Shown here: one piece after another, positions 1-6,032 of the stretch
Numbering within the stretch: position 1 is the first letter of the stretch
Layout: every line of letters begins with the position of its first letter
Assembly: GCA_003519585.1 (NCBI GenBank)
Contig: DOWL01000157.1
Location: 467 to 9,926 of the forward strand
Origin: Nocardioides sp.
Lineage (GTDB): Bacteria > Actinomycetota > Actinomycetes > Propionibacteriales > Nocardioidaceae
Direction of reading: 5' to 3'
DNA: 9,460 nt
The notes under the pieces: generated by a model
Seen by the model: the letters and a program-made list of their open reading frames with translations, nothing else
Databases searched by the model: none
Told to the model about the DNA's origin: nothing
Position numbers and translations under genes: made by a program

Positions 1-1055
1 CCGCCGAGCGCGCCGCCCGCGACGAGGCCCGCAAGCTGCACAAGGCCGGCACACATCCTCGCCTGGCGGCGCGCGCGGAAAAGCTTGCAAACCGCGCGGC
101 CCAGGCGACGAGCTTCGAGGCAGTGGCGCGAGAGTTCTATGCCACGCAGCGCAGCGGATGGAGCGAGTCCTACGCGGCGAAGTGGCTGCGGCTGATGGAG
201 CGCGACCTGTTCCCGTGGCTCGGTGCGCTGCCGCTGCGCGACGTGTCGGCGCCGATCCTGCTGTCGGCATTGCAGCGGGTGGAGGCGCGCGGGGCGCACG
301 ACACGGCGCACGCGCTGCGCCAGTACGCGGGGCAGGTGTACCGGAACGGCATCGCCACCGGCCGCTGTGACCGCAACCCGGCTGCCGCCCTGAGCGACGC
401 GCTCAAGCCGTTGAAGGTGCGGCACATGGGCGCCGTCCTGGACCCGAAGAAGGCCGGCGAGCTGATGCGCGACCTGCACGGCTACGTCGGCCAGCCAGTG
501 ACGCGCGCGGCGCTGCTGCTGTCGGCGTTCACCTTTCAGCGGCCGGGCAACATCCGCGCGATGGAGTGGGCCGAAATCGACTCCGAGCGGGCGCTGTGGA
601 CCATCCCGGCCGCGAAGATGAAGCGCACGGTCCACGGCAAGGTCAACGGCCGGCCGCACCTGGTGCCGCTGGCGCCGCAGGCCCTGGCTGTCCTGAAGGA
701 CCTGCGCCCGCTCACGGGGCACGGACGCTACGTGTTTCCGTCCATGCTGACCGGCGAGGCGTGCATGAGCGAAAACACCATCCGCGCCGCGTTGCGCCGC
801 ATGGGCTATGCGAACGACGAGATGACGGCGCACGGCTTCCGGGCGATGGCTCGCACGCTGATGGTGGAACACCTGCCGGGCATTGATCCCGATGTGATCG
901 AGGCGCAGCTAGCCCACGGCAAGAGCGGCCCGCTCGGCATGGCCTATGACCGAGCGGAATATGTGGCGCATCGGCGGGAGCTGATGGTGAAGTGGGCGGA
1001 CTACCTGGACCGGCTGCGCGCTGGTGCAGAGGTCATCCCGATCCGGGCAGCGTGA
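1..1055 (+). CDS. P4-type tyrosine integrase, 5' end outside window
   Basis: This is a site-specific tyrosine recombinase that would integrate and excise the element carrying it. The reading frame is open from position 3 with no start, and the first ~45 residues resemble the end of the DUF4102 arm-binding domain plus linker, so roughly 60 N-terminal residues probably lie outside the window; the GTG at 123 is an internal codon. The core-binding domain follows (about 110-430). The catalytic residues are visible in order: Arg in QRPGN (540-542), a Lys candidate in KMKR followed by PHLVPL, His and Arg in HGFR (831-842), His in QLAHG (915-917), and the nucleophile Tyr in AYDRAEY (945-947). All are intact, so the enzyme looks active apart from the missing end. 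Its stop overlaps the next gene by four bases (GTGA). No att site or tRNA is in view. The family is certain; the specific target is unknown. Confidence 0.93.
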   Translation, partial: AERAARDEARKLHKAGTHPRLAARAEKLANRAAQATSFEAVAREFYATQRSGWSESYAAKWLRLMERDLFPWLGALPLRDVSAPILLSALQRVEARGAHDTAHALRQYAGQVYRNGIATGRCDRNPAAALSDALKPLKVRHMGAVLDPKKAGELMRDLHGYVGQPVTRAALLLSAFTFQRPGNIRAMEWAEIDSERALWTIPAAKMKRTVHGKVNGRPHLVPLAPQALAVLKDLRPLTGHGRYVFPSMLTGEACMSENTIRAALRRMGYANDEMTAHGFRAMARTLMVEHLPGIDPDVIEAQLAHGKSGPLGMAYDRAEYVAHRRELMVKWADYLDRLRAGAEVIPIRAA

Positions 1056-1720
1056 ACAGCTTTCACAGGGATCAACTGACCGAGCTGCGACGGCTTGGCG
1101 TGACTGATGAGCAGTTGGTCGAGTTGCGGCGCATCTTGCCGTTGTGCAGGGCAGAGGCGTTGGCGCCGCTTACGTCGATGACCGATGTGCGGGACGAATT
1201 GACGCAACTCCGCAAGGTCATGGACGCAGCCTTGACGACACTTAAGCGGTGGGAATCTGCCCGCGTGCAGACGCCTGCGCTGGCGGAGGCCCGAGCGCGC
1301 GTTCTCGAAGCATCGTTTGACCTGGCCGAGAAAGGGACCGCAACAGGCGATGCCGCGGATGCCGTCCACTTTGCGATGATCGTGGCAGAGCAGGCGGCCG
1401 CTCGCCTGCCAAAGATGCAGCGCAGGCCGGAGGCTTCGGCGGGGCCGATCCTCCGGATTCATGAGGCGCTGGTGCGCGGGTGGGGCCGCACCTACTACAC
1501 CGTCCGGCGTGGCGACGATGCGCCTGGGGACGCAGGCGGTGCGATTCCGCCCTTTCCGCACGTCCCGAGCAGTGGCGCGACGAGTCCATTTCGAAAGATT
1601 GTGGGCATCTGCTTCGACGCTGCGCTCGGCACTCGGGACAACGATCCCGAGCGCGCAATCAAGGCATTCATGCGCTGGCGGGCAGGTGCCAAACGCAGTC
1701 AGGGACGGCAGGTGCCGTAG
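1052..1720 (+). CDS. hypothetical protein coupled to the integrase
   Basis: Unknown 222-residue protein. I chose the GTG at 1052 because it overlaps the integrase stop as GTGA, a typical translational-coupling arrangement; an ATG at 992 would force a 64-base overlap with the integrase in another frame. The N-terminal half is leucine- and alanine-rich, probably helical (QLTELRRLGVTDEQLVELRR, then a stretch around DELTQLRKVMDAALTTLKRW). The C-terminal half has a proline-rich linker (GGAIPPFPHVPSS) followed by a more conserved-looking block, SPFRKIVGICFDA, and DPERAIKAFMRWR. No catalytic motif, signal peptide or membrane segment is evident. The C-terminal pattern recalls unnamed proteins found next to integrases in proteobacterial islands, but that is a recollection and not a family assignment. 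A strong hairpin overlaps its last codons. Confidence 0.75.
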   Translation: MNSFHRDQLTELRRLGVTDEQLVELRRILPLCRAEALAPLTSMTDVRDELTQLRKVMDAALTTLKRWESARVQTPALAEARARVLEASFDLAEKGTATGDAADAVHFAMIVAEQAAARLPKMQRRPEASAGPILRIHEALVRGWGRTYYTVRRGDDAPGDAGGAIPPFPHVPSSGATSPFRKIVGICFDAALGTRDNDPERAIKAFMRWRAGAKRSQGRQVP

Positions 1721-1746
1721 GTTTCTGCGCTGCCGTCCCTGACTGT
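1695..1746. repeat. perfect inverted repeat / stem-loop at gene end
   Basis: The arm CAGTCAGGGACGGCA at 1696-1710 is perfectly repeated as its reverse complement at 1731-1745. One more G-C pair forms inward (1711/1730) and a G-T pair outward (1695/1746). The loop is about 18 bases and contains the TAG stop (1718-1720) of the preceding gene. The transcript would form a very stable hairpin. No T-run follows on the plus strand (the next bases are GCGGGCGG), so it is not a canonical intrinsic terminator. A Rho-independent-like terminator without a tail, an mRNA-stabilising structure, or a protein-binding palindrome separating the integrase unit from the regulator unit are all possible. Confidence 0.8.
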
Positions 1747-1799
1747 GCGGGCGGCCCTCCCTACCGTCGCGTCCTCCGTTTTCATTCACGAGGGCGCAC
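1721..1799. other. intergenic gap upstream of the AlpA-like gene
   Basis: This 79-base gap holds the 3' arm of the hairpin and then about 50 bases leading to the AlpA-like start. A GAGGG stretch lies about 5 to 7 bases before the ATG at 1800 and could be its ribosome binding site. A promoter for the downstream genes would be expected here if the hairpin stops transcription, but I cannot identify convincing -35/-10 boxes. Confidence 0.4.
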
Positions 1800-2075
1800 A
1801 TGCAACCCGACACCTTCCACGCGGCGCAGGCGGGCAAAGCCGCAGCCGGCAAGCCCAAACGCGGCGGCAGTCAGCCGCTGCACGCGGCACAGATCGCCGA
1901 TGCGCTACTGACCATGCGCACGGCATCGGCAGTGGCTGGTCTGAGCGAAGCCACGCTGTACCGCAAGGCCAAGACCGATCCGAGCTTTCCGCGCCTGGTT
2001 CGCATGGGCGTGCGATGCACGCGCATCCGTGCCGGCGATCTAACCGCCTGGTTGGCGGCGCAGGCGGGGGCCTGA
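1800..2075 (+). CDS. AlpA-family helix-turn-helix regulator
   Basis: Predicted 91-residue DNA-binding protein of the AlpA/MerR-like excisionase class, which in P4-like elements and prophages activates or directs excision together with the integrase. After a low-complexity basic N-terminus (AGKAAAGKPKRGG), residues about 38-88 show the family pattern: LTMRTASAVAGLSEATLYRKAKTD (helix-turn-helix), then PSFPRLVRMG, RCTRIRAGDLTAWL (the wing and the helix ending in the typical D-x-x-A/x-W-L). A GAGGG precedes the ATG at 1800. The next gene starts three bases after its stop, suggesting one transcript. The regulatory role follows from family and location and is not shown by the sequence itself. Confidence 0.85.
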   Translation: MQPDTFHAAQAGKAAAGKPKRGGSQPLHAAQIADALLTMRTASAVAGLSEATLYRKAKTDPSFPRLVRMGVRCTRIRAGDLTAWLAAQAGA

Positions 2076-2078
2076 GCG

Positions 2079-2417
2079 ATGGCCGCCCGCCATCACGTCG
2101 GGGCAGCAGCCCCGGGGCCGGTTCCGGGGCCCACAAGTGACAACGCCCGGGTGGAGCCGGGCGCGTCGAGAGAAGTCAGGGAAGCAAACGCCCCGGATTC
2201 TGCCAAGGCAACCGCAACCGCGATAGCCCGCGCCGCCCTGCTTGGCATCGAAGCCCGCAGCATTGGCCCGGCGGCATGGATGCTGCGCCACGCACACGGC
2301 GCCTGCATCGGCACTGTCCACGGCGCCGAGGCCCTGGCCGCCGCCGTGGCCGGTTTCGAGGCCGCACGCGATGACGTGCTGGCCCTTGTTCAACGCATGG
2401 CAGGTAGTGGCCTATGA
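2079..2417 (+). CDS. hypothetical mobile-element protein
   Basis: Unknown 112-residue protein. The ATG at 2079 lies three bases after the AlpA-like stop, with a GGGGG stretch upstream as possible ribosome binding site. The first ~45 residues are Pro/Ala/Gly-rich and probably disordered (AAAPGPVPGPTSDN). The rest looks like a compact alpha/beta fold: AIARAALLGIEARSI, AAWMLRHAHGACIGTVHG, AEALAAAVAGFEAARDDVLALVQRM. No signal peptide or membrane segment is present, and I do not recognise a named domain. It overlaps the next gene by four bases (ATGA), which ties it to the same operon, and its position between the regulator and the primase is consistent with an accessory replication or maintenance role, which is only an inference. 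Confidence 0.7.
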   Translation: MAARHHVGAAAPGPVPGPTSDNARVEPGASREVREANAPDSAKATATAIARAALLGIEARSIGPAAWMLRHAHGACIGTVHGAEALAAAVAGFEAARDDVLALVQRMAGSGL

Positions 2418-2626
2418 GCGCACGCACTGCAACGACCCCGCGCCCGATCGGGCAGGCCCAGTGCCTGGCCGATGGCGAGCGCCAGGCGGCCGAGTACCTG
2501 GCCCGGCTGCGCGCCCAGCAGGCCGACCCCGACGAGCTGGCGATGATCGTCGCGGCCCTGTATGGCGCCACCCTTCGCGGCTTCTGTCGCGCCCTGGCCA
2601 AGGAACTGGGAGCCGGCCATGCATGA
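2414..2626 (+). CDS. small hypothetical protein before the primase
   Basis: Unknown 70-residue protein. It starts at the ATG overlapping the previous stop (ATGA) and overlaps the primase start by eight bases, so it is embedded in a tightly coupled run of genes. The sequence is mostly helical and charged (ADGERQAAEYLARLRAQQADPDELAMIVAALYGATLRGFCRALAKEL), without Cys/His clusters or a membrane segment. Short proteins of this kind often precede primases in P4-like islands. Coding is supported by overlap spacing and by frame consistency; no function can be named. Confidence 0.65.
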   Translation: MSARTATTPRPIGQAQCLADGERQAAEYLARLRAQQADPDELAMIVAALYGATLRGFCRALAKELGAGHA

Positions 2627-2918
2627 CCCGCTGCAATCCTTCCGCGCCGCCATCCTGGCCACGCTGGGCCACGCACCCGAGGTGATCGAGCCCGGCCGGT
2701 TCCATCGGTTTCCGACGAGCGACCGCCGCGGGGATAGCGCCGGCTGGTGCAAGCTGTTCGCCGACCTGCGCGGCGGCGTGTTCGGCTGCTACCGCGCCGG
2801 CATCTCGGAGACATGGAGCGCGATCGACCGCGCCGCCCTGTCGCGCGAGCAGCGCGCCACCTTGGCCCGCCAGGTGATGACGGCAACGGCCGAGCGCGAG
2901 GCCCAGCAGCGCGACGAG
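2619..2918 (+). pseudogene. P4-type DNA primase/helicase, N-terminal fragment cut at the junction
   Basis: The ATG at 2619 opens a frame whose first ~70 residues match the N-terminal region of phage and island replicative primases: GRFHRFPTSDRRGDSAGWCKLFADLRGGVFGCYRAGISETWSA, the pattern G-x-hydrophobic-x-RFP...GW...G-x-FG-x-W/Y-x-G. A helical, Arg/Glu-rich stretch follows (REQRATLARQVMTATAEREAQQRDE). Complete relatives are several hundred residues long, with zinc-binding, Toprim or archaeo-eukaryotic primase and helicase domains. Here only about 100 residues remain before the sequence changes to actinobacterial DNA read antisense. The frame stays open to 3515 but that part is a shadow of purE and the acyltransferase. 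The exact end is uncertain within about 2889-2920. Confidence 0.75.
2889..2918. other. junction between proteobacterial element and actinobacterial chromosome
   Basis: Left of this zone the plus strand encodes a primase; right of it the minus strand encodes a membrane acyltransferase. In the zone itself both readings are plausible: AEREA QQRDE on plus and ALLGLALG on minus, with GC-rich bases that could be short shared homology. Neither gene continues on the other side. There is no direct repeat, tRNA 3' end, or transposase inverted repeat, so it does not look like an integration boundary. A chimeric assembly or an illegitimate recombination is the likely cause. Confidence 0.75.
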
Positions 2919-3149
2919 GATCGCGCGAACCGCGAGACCGGCCCGCGTCGTACGGCGATGCAGGAGCACCAGGCTCACCCCGGCGAGCACCGCGAAGAGT
3001 GCCGACGCCCGGCCGCCGACGAGCCAGGAGGTCCGGGTCAGCGTGCCGTCCGGTCGCCGCTCGTCGAGGACGTGCGCGGCGACCATGCCCAGCAGCGCCA
3101 GGCAGCGCGCGACGTCGAGGCCGACGAGCCTCGTGCCGGGCTGGCTCAG
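2889..3149 (-). pseudogene. HGSNAT/DUF1624-like membrane acyltransferase, N-terminal fragment
   Basis: About 87 residues remain of an integral membrane protein. The opening RLVGLDVARCLALLGMVAAHVLDE is the characteristic first segment of heparan-alpha-glucosaminide N-acetyltransferase-like (DUF1624) and related DUF418 proteins. A second membrane helix follows (GGRASALFAVLAGVSLVLL), then a third (GLAVRAILVALLGLAL). After the GLALG at 2889-2903 the frame continues as RCRHH and hydrophilic residues, which are the primase read antisense. Full-length relatives have several hundred residues. The ATG at 3086 is too late because it would remove half of the first helix. No ATG or GTG lies upstream in frame nearby; the CTG at 3149, overlapping the purE stop as CTGA, is the best candidate start. 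It lies downstream of purE in the same direction, so it was probably the third gene of the unit. Confidence 0.7.
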
Positions 3150-3661
3150 AAGCCCACCCGCCGAGGTCCCGGGTCGCCGCGGACGGTGGCGCCCTTGGCC
3201 TGCGCCGCCTCCTTGAGCGAGACCTGGAACTCCACCATCCGCTGGCGCAGCGCGTCGTCGGAGGCAGCGAGGATGCGGACCGCGAGCAGCCCGGCGTTGC
3301 GGGCGTTGCCGATCGCGACGGTCGCGACCGGTACGCCGGCCGGCATCTGCACGATCGAGAGCAGTGAGTCGAGGCCGTCGAGCCTCTCCAGCGGGACGGG
3401 GACGCCGATCACCGGCAGCGGCGTCACCGCCGCGAGCATGCCCGGCAGATGGGCGGCTCCCCCGGCCCCGGCGACGATCACCCGCAATCCGCGGCCGGCC
3501 GCGTCCTTGCCGTAGGCGAGCATCTCCTCGGGCATCCGATGAGCGGAGACGACGTCAGCCTCGTACGGCACGCCGAACTCCTCGAGCGCCGTCGCGGCCG
3601 CCTTCATCACCGGCCAGTCGGAGTCGGAGCCCATCACGATCCCGACCTGTGGCTCGCTCAT
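3146..3661 (-). CDS. purE: N5-carboxyaminoimidazole ribonucleotide mutase PurE
   Basis: PurE converts N5-CAIR to CAIR in de novo purine synthesis, using the product of PurK. The 171-residue protein has class I PurE motifs: GSDSDWPVM (11-19), SAHRMPEEM with the catalytic His41, [12 protein letters not shown] (64-75), PVIGVPV, and [35 protein letters not shown]. Length is normal for a stand-alone class I enzyme. I chose the ATG at 3661, one base after the purK stop; a GTG at 3670 would add three residues (overlapping the purK stop) and cannot be excluded. It is cotranscribed with purK. The last residues ([10 protein letters not shown]) overlap the next gene's probable start. Confidence 0.96.
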   Translation of the reverse strand: MSEPQVGIVMGSDSDWPVMKAAATALEEFGVPYEADVVSAHRMPEEMLAYGKDAAGRGLRVIVAGAGGAAHLPGMLAAVTPLPVIGVPVPLERLDGLDSLLSIVQMPAGVPVATVAIGNARNAGLLAVRILAASDDALRQRMVEFQVSLKEAAQAKGATVRGDPGPRRVGF

Positions 3662-3662
3662 C

Positions 3663-4835
3663 TCACTCACTCTCGTCTCCGAGGTCGCCGCGGAACCAAG
3701 CCGCCGCGTGCCGGGCGCGTTCGAGGCAATCCTCGAGGTCGTCACCGTAGGCGTTGACGTGGCCGACCTTGCGGCCGGGCCGCAGCTCCTTGCCATACAG
3801 GTGCACGCGCAGCCGCGGGTCGCGCGCCAGCGCGTGCGGGTAGCCGTCGTACAGCCGGCCCACCTGGCTGCCGTCGGCGCGGGCCGGACCACCGAGGATG
3901 TTGACCATCACCGTCCAGGGCGCGCGTGGGGCGGGCGAGCCGAGCGGCAGGTCGAGCACCGCGCGCAGGTGGTTCTCGAACTGGCTGGTCACGGCGCCGT
4001 CCTGGCTCCAGTGGCCGGAGTTGTGCGGGCGCATCGCGAGCTCGTTGACCAGCACCCGGCCGTCGCTGGTCTCGAACAGCTCGACCGCGAGCATGCCGAC
4101 GACGTCGAGCTCCTGGGCGATCCGGAGCGCCACGTGCTGTGCGTGGGTGGCGAGCTCTGCGTCGAGGCCGGGGGCCGGGCTCACCACCTCGTGGCAGATG
4201 CCGTCGAGCTGGGTGCTCGCAACGACCGGGTACGCCGCCGCCTGACCACTCGGCGACCGCACCACCTGGGCGGCCAGCTCCCGCCTGAAGTCGACCAGCT
4301 CCTCGGCCAGCACCTGCACCCCCGTGGCGGCCGCGGTCTCGAACGCCTCGTCCGCGTCCGCCGGCTCGCGGACCACCCAGACCCCGCGACCGTCGTACCC
4401 ACCACGGGTCACCTTGAGCACGCACGGCAGACCGAACCCGGCGACCTCCTCGACGGTGGCGACGACCGCCCAGCGCGGGCACGGTACGTCGAGCGCGCTC
4501 AGCCGCGCGCGCATCACCGCCTTGTCCTGGGCATGCACCAACGCCTCCGGCCCGGGACGAACCGCGACACCCGCCTCGGCCAGCGCGCGCAGGTGATCGG
4601 TCGGCACATGCTCGTGGTCGAAGGTGACGACCGCCGCGCCGTCGGTCACCTTGCGCAGCGCCTCCAGGTCACGGTGGTCTCCGACAAGCGTGTCGGGGAT
4701 GACCTGCGCCGCCGAGACTCCCTCGGCCTCGGCGAGCAGCCGCAGCGGGATCCCGAGTGCTGCGGCCGGCTCCGCCAGCATCCGGGCGAGCTGTCCGCCG
4801 CCGATGATCGCAACGGTGGGCGCGAGCTCAGGCAC
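3663..4835 (-). CDS. purK: N5-carboxyaminoimidazole ribonucleotide synthase PurK
   Basis: PurK is an ATP-grasp enzyme that makes N5-CAIR from AIR, bicarbonate and ATP, feeding PurE. The 390-residue product starts with a Rossmann-like preATP domain, [17 protein letters not shown] (8-23), and has TFDHEHVP (71-78), QDK (103-105), the ATP-binding [15 protein letters not shown] (141-155), and the C-terminal signature [18 protein letters not shown] with metal ligand Glu255, followed by [17 protein letters not shown]. Length fits the family. The GTG at 4835 is the start because [14 protein letters not shown] gives the usual spacing to the glycine loop; the frame is open far upstream but encodes only the antisense of the GNAT gene. 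The gene is probably leaderless (see promoter entry). It is divergent from the GNAT gene with 66 bases between starts. Confidence 0.95.
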   Translation of the reverse strand: MPELAPTVAIIGGGQLARMLAEPAAALGIPLRLLAEAEGVSAAQVIPDTLVGDHRDLEALRKVTDGAAVVTFDHEHVPTDHLRALAEAGVAVRPGPEALVHAQDKAVMRARLSALDVPCPRWAVVATVEEVAGFGLPCVLKVTRGGYDGRGVWVVREPADADEAFETAAATGVQVLAEELVDFRRELAAQVVRSPSGQAAAYPVVASTQLDGICHEVVSPAPGLDAELATHAQHVALRIAQELDVVGMLAVELFETSDGRVLVNELAMRPHNSGHWSQDGAVTSQFENHLRAVLDLPLGSPAPRAPWTVMVNILGGPARADGSQVGRLYDGYPHALARDPRLRVHLYGKELRPGRKVGHVNAYGDDLEDCLERARHAAAWFRGDLGDESE

Positions 4836-4842
4836 GGGGTCA

Positions 4843-4848
4843 ACCCTA
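4843..4848 (-). promoter_or_regulatory. possible -10 box of a leaderless purK promoter
   Basis: On the minus strand TAGGGT fits the actinobacterial TANNNT -10 pattern and is followed by seven bases before the purK GTG at 4835, the spacing expected when transcription starts at the first codon. No Shine-Dalgarno sequence is obvious in the short leader, which supports a leaderless mRNA. There is no clear -35 box. A six-base degenerate match is weak evidence alone. Confidence 0.35.
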
Positions 4849-4901
4849 GGCCCGACGAAACTCGCGCGACCGCGACCCCTCCCACCCGCCACGATGACCT
4901 C

Positions 4902-5639
4902 GTGGCACTCACGATCTCGGCCCTCGCCGACCGACCCGATCTGGTCGAGCCGATGTGGGACATGCCCAACTCGTGGCCTGAGTTCATGCGCCACGACCCG
5001 ATCGGCGGACTGTTCTACGGCAACGTCGAGTCCCGGTTCGCCGACTATGTCCTCGTCGGTCAGGACGACAGCGGCGAGGTCGTCGGCTGCGCCTACTCCA
5101 TCCCGTACGTCAGCGACGGCGAGGAGTTGCCCGACAACGGCTGGGACTTCGTGATCCGCAGTGGGCTGCTGTCCAATCTGCGCGGCGAGACACCGGACGC
5201 GATCTCCGCGGTCGAGATCGCGGTCCGCCCCGACCGCCAGGGCACCGGCCTCTCCTCCCAGTTGCTCATCGCGATGCGCGAGAACGCCGCCCGGCACGGC
5301 TTTGCCGAACTGGTCGCGCCGGTCCGTCCCAACGGCAAGACCGACGCCGCGGAGCCGATGTCGACCTACGCCTTCCGCACCCGTGCCGACGGCCTGCCCG
5401 TCGACCCGTGGCTGCGCGTCCACGTCCGGGCCGGCGGCCGGATCGCGAAGGTCGCGCCGCGCTCGATGTGCGTCCCGGGCACCCTCGAGGAGTGGCGCGA
5501 CTGGACCGGCCTGCCCTTCGACCACACCGGGCCGGTCGTCGTGCCCCGGGCGCTCGCCCCCGTCCACTGCGATGTCGAACACGGCGTCGCGACGTACGTC
5601 GAGCCGAACGTGTGGGTCGTGCACCGGACTGGCGGCTGA
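4902..5639 (+). CDS. GNAT-family N-acetyltransferase
   Basis: Predicted cytoplasmic acetyl-CoA-dependent acyltransferase of 245 residues; the substrate is unknown. The GNAT motif A is seen as VEIAVRPDRQGTGLSSQLLIAMRENAARHGF, with the acetyl-CoA-binding R-x-x-G-x-G at residues 112-117 (RQGTGL). Before it, YVLVGQDDSGEVVGCAYSIPYV is the beta-strand region of the fold. The protein is longer than minimal GNATs, with an extended C-terminal half (residues about 145-245: MSTYAFRTRADGLPVDPWLRVHVRAGGRIAKVAPRSM) that ends normally. The GTG at 4902 is the best start since no in-frame ATG occurs upstream; an ATG at 4894 is in another frame. No ribosome binding site is clear. It is divergent from purK, with no evident functional link. 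Confidence 0.85.
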   Translation: MALTISALADRPDLVEPMWDMPNSWPEFMRHDPIGGLFYGNVESRFADYVLVGQDDSGEVVGCAYSIPYVSDGEELPDNGWDFVIRSGLLSNLRGETPDAISAVEIAVRPDRQGTGLSSQLLIAMRENAARHGFAELVAPVRPNGKTDAAEPMSTYAFRTRADGLPVDPWLRVHVRAGGRIAKVAPRSMCVPGTLEEWRDWTGLPFDHTGPVVVPRALAPVHCDVEHGVATYVEPNVWVVHRTGG

Positions 5640-5643
5640 GTGA

Positions 5644-5736
5644 TCAGTTAGCCGTCCACGGGTTGACCACGTCGATGCCCAACTGCGTCCGCCTTCGTGG
5701 GTTCCGGCCAGACGTTCGTGTGTCGAGCAGGATCAC
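5644..5736 (-). pseudogene. VapC/FitB-type PIN toxin, internal-deletion remnant
   Basis: Immediately after the antitoxin, a GTG overlaps its stop (GTGA, 5736), exactly where a toxin gene should begin. The frame reads VILLDT, the PIN-domain opening with the first catalytic Asp. A two-base surplus in the ACACA stretch near 5719-5722 then shifts the frame; skipping it restores LLDTNVWPEPTKAD, a normal toxin N-terminus. From about 5680 the original frame reads LGIDVVNPWTAN and stops, which resembles the usual C-terminal end of VapC/FitB toxins. About 100 central residues, with the remaining acidic active-site residues, are missing. What remains is a 30-codon frame that cannot form a PIN ribonuclease. 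Confidence 0.7.
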
Positions 5737-5981
5737 GAGAAGAGGTCATCCACCGGGCGTGGCTCGGCTGGTTCGGGGAGCTCGAGATCCGGTCCACCGC
5801 GGAAGGCATTGTTGACCGTGAGCCACCCTTCAACGAAGGAGGCCATGCCGTCGCCCTCGAGAACGCTTTCGACAAGCGACCTCGCCTCGGCCTCCATCGT
5901 CGTGTGATTGCGGTCCGCTCTGCGTCGTAGAGCAGCCTTGGTGCCGGGCTTCAGGTTCCTGATCAGGATCGACTCAGCCAT
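5733..5981 (-). CDS. FitA-like ribbon-helix-helix antitoxin, orphan
   Basis: An 82-residue antitoxin of the FitA/Arc-type ribbon-helix-helix class. Such proteins bind their own promoter as dimers and neutralise a PIN-domain toxin with their C-terminus. The N-terminus AESILIRNLKPGTKAALRRRADRNHTTMEAEARSLVESVL shows the beta-strand (SILIRNL), helix 1 (GTKAALRRRADRN) and helix 2 (TMEAEARSLVESVL) of the fold. The C-terminal part (FRGGPDLELPEPAEPRPVDDLF) is acidic and proline-rich, as expected for a toxin-wrapping tail. The ATG at 5981 is chosen because an AGAAGGTGAG ribosome binding site precedes it; a GTG at 5990 would lie inside that site. The gene is intact although its toxin partner is destroyed. 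It is divergent from the flavin oxidoreductase gene. Confidence 0.85.
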   Translation of the reverse strand: MAESILIRNLKPGTKAALRRRADRNHTTMEAEARSLVESVLEGDGMASFVEGWLTVNNAFRGGPDLELPEPAEPRPVDDLFS

Positions 5982-5985
5982 CGCG

Positions 5986-5995
5986 CTCACCTTCT
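5986..5995 (-). promoter_or_regulatory. ribosome binding site of the antitoxin gene
   Basis: AGAAGGTGAG on the minus strand lies four bases before the ATG at 5981, with the AAGG core about nine to twelve bases upstream. It decides between the two candidate starts of the antitoxin, because the GTG at 5990 would be part of it. Confidence 0.6.
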
Positions 5996-6032
5996 ACGCC
6001 GTTGAGATCACCACCATGTCAAACCCCAGCCC

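Noticed and set aside
1695..1746. Canonical Rho-independent terminator
   Set aside because: The stem is strong but is followed by GC-rich sequence on the plus strand, and only three T's follow in the minus direction.
1001..1858. 285-residue minus-strand open frame opposite the 222-residue protein
   Set aside because: It runs across the integrase end, the coupled gene and the hairpin, with Arg/His/Pro-rich composition and no motif, whereas the plus-strand frame is tightly coupled to the integrase.
1..2918. A genuine island integrated in the actinobacterial chromosome
   Set aside because: Not favoured: no att repeat, tRNA end or complete element boundary is visible and both joining genes are cut; the left end is outside the window, so it cannot be completely excluded.
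3708..4901. Long open frame on the plus strand opposite purK, continuous with the GNAT frame
   Set aside because: It is an antisense shadow produced by the strong GC bias at third codon positions; purK on the minus strand has clear ATP-grasp motifs, and the plus-strand translation is His/Arg/Gly-rich without family features.
4836..5624. Minus-strand extension of purK far upstream of the GTG at 4835
   Set aside because: The extra ~260 residues are Asp/Val/Arg-rich antisense of the GNAT gene; PurK would be abnormally long, and its glycine loop sits normally spaced after the GTG at 4835.
5640..5990. A complete, working VapBC/FitAB toxin-antitoxin pair
   Set aside because: Only the antitoxin is complete; the toxin lacks its central part and has a frameshift, and only 93 bases remain before the stop.
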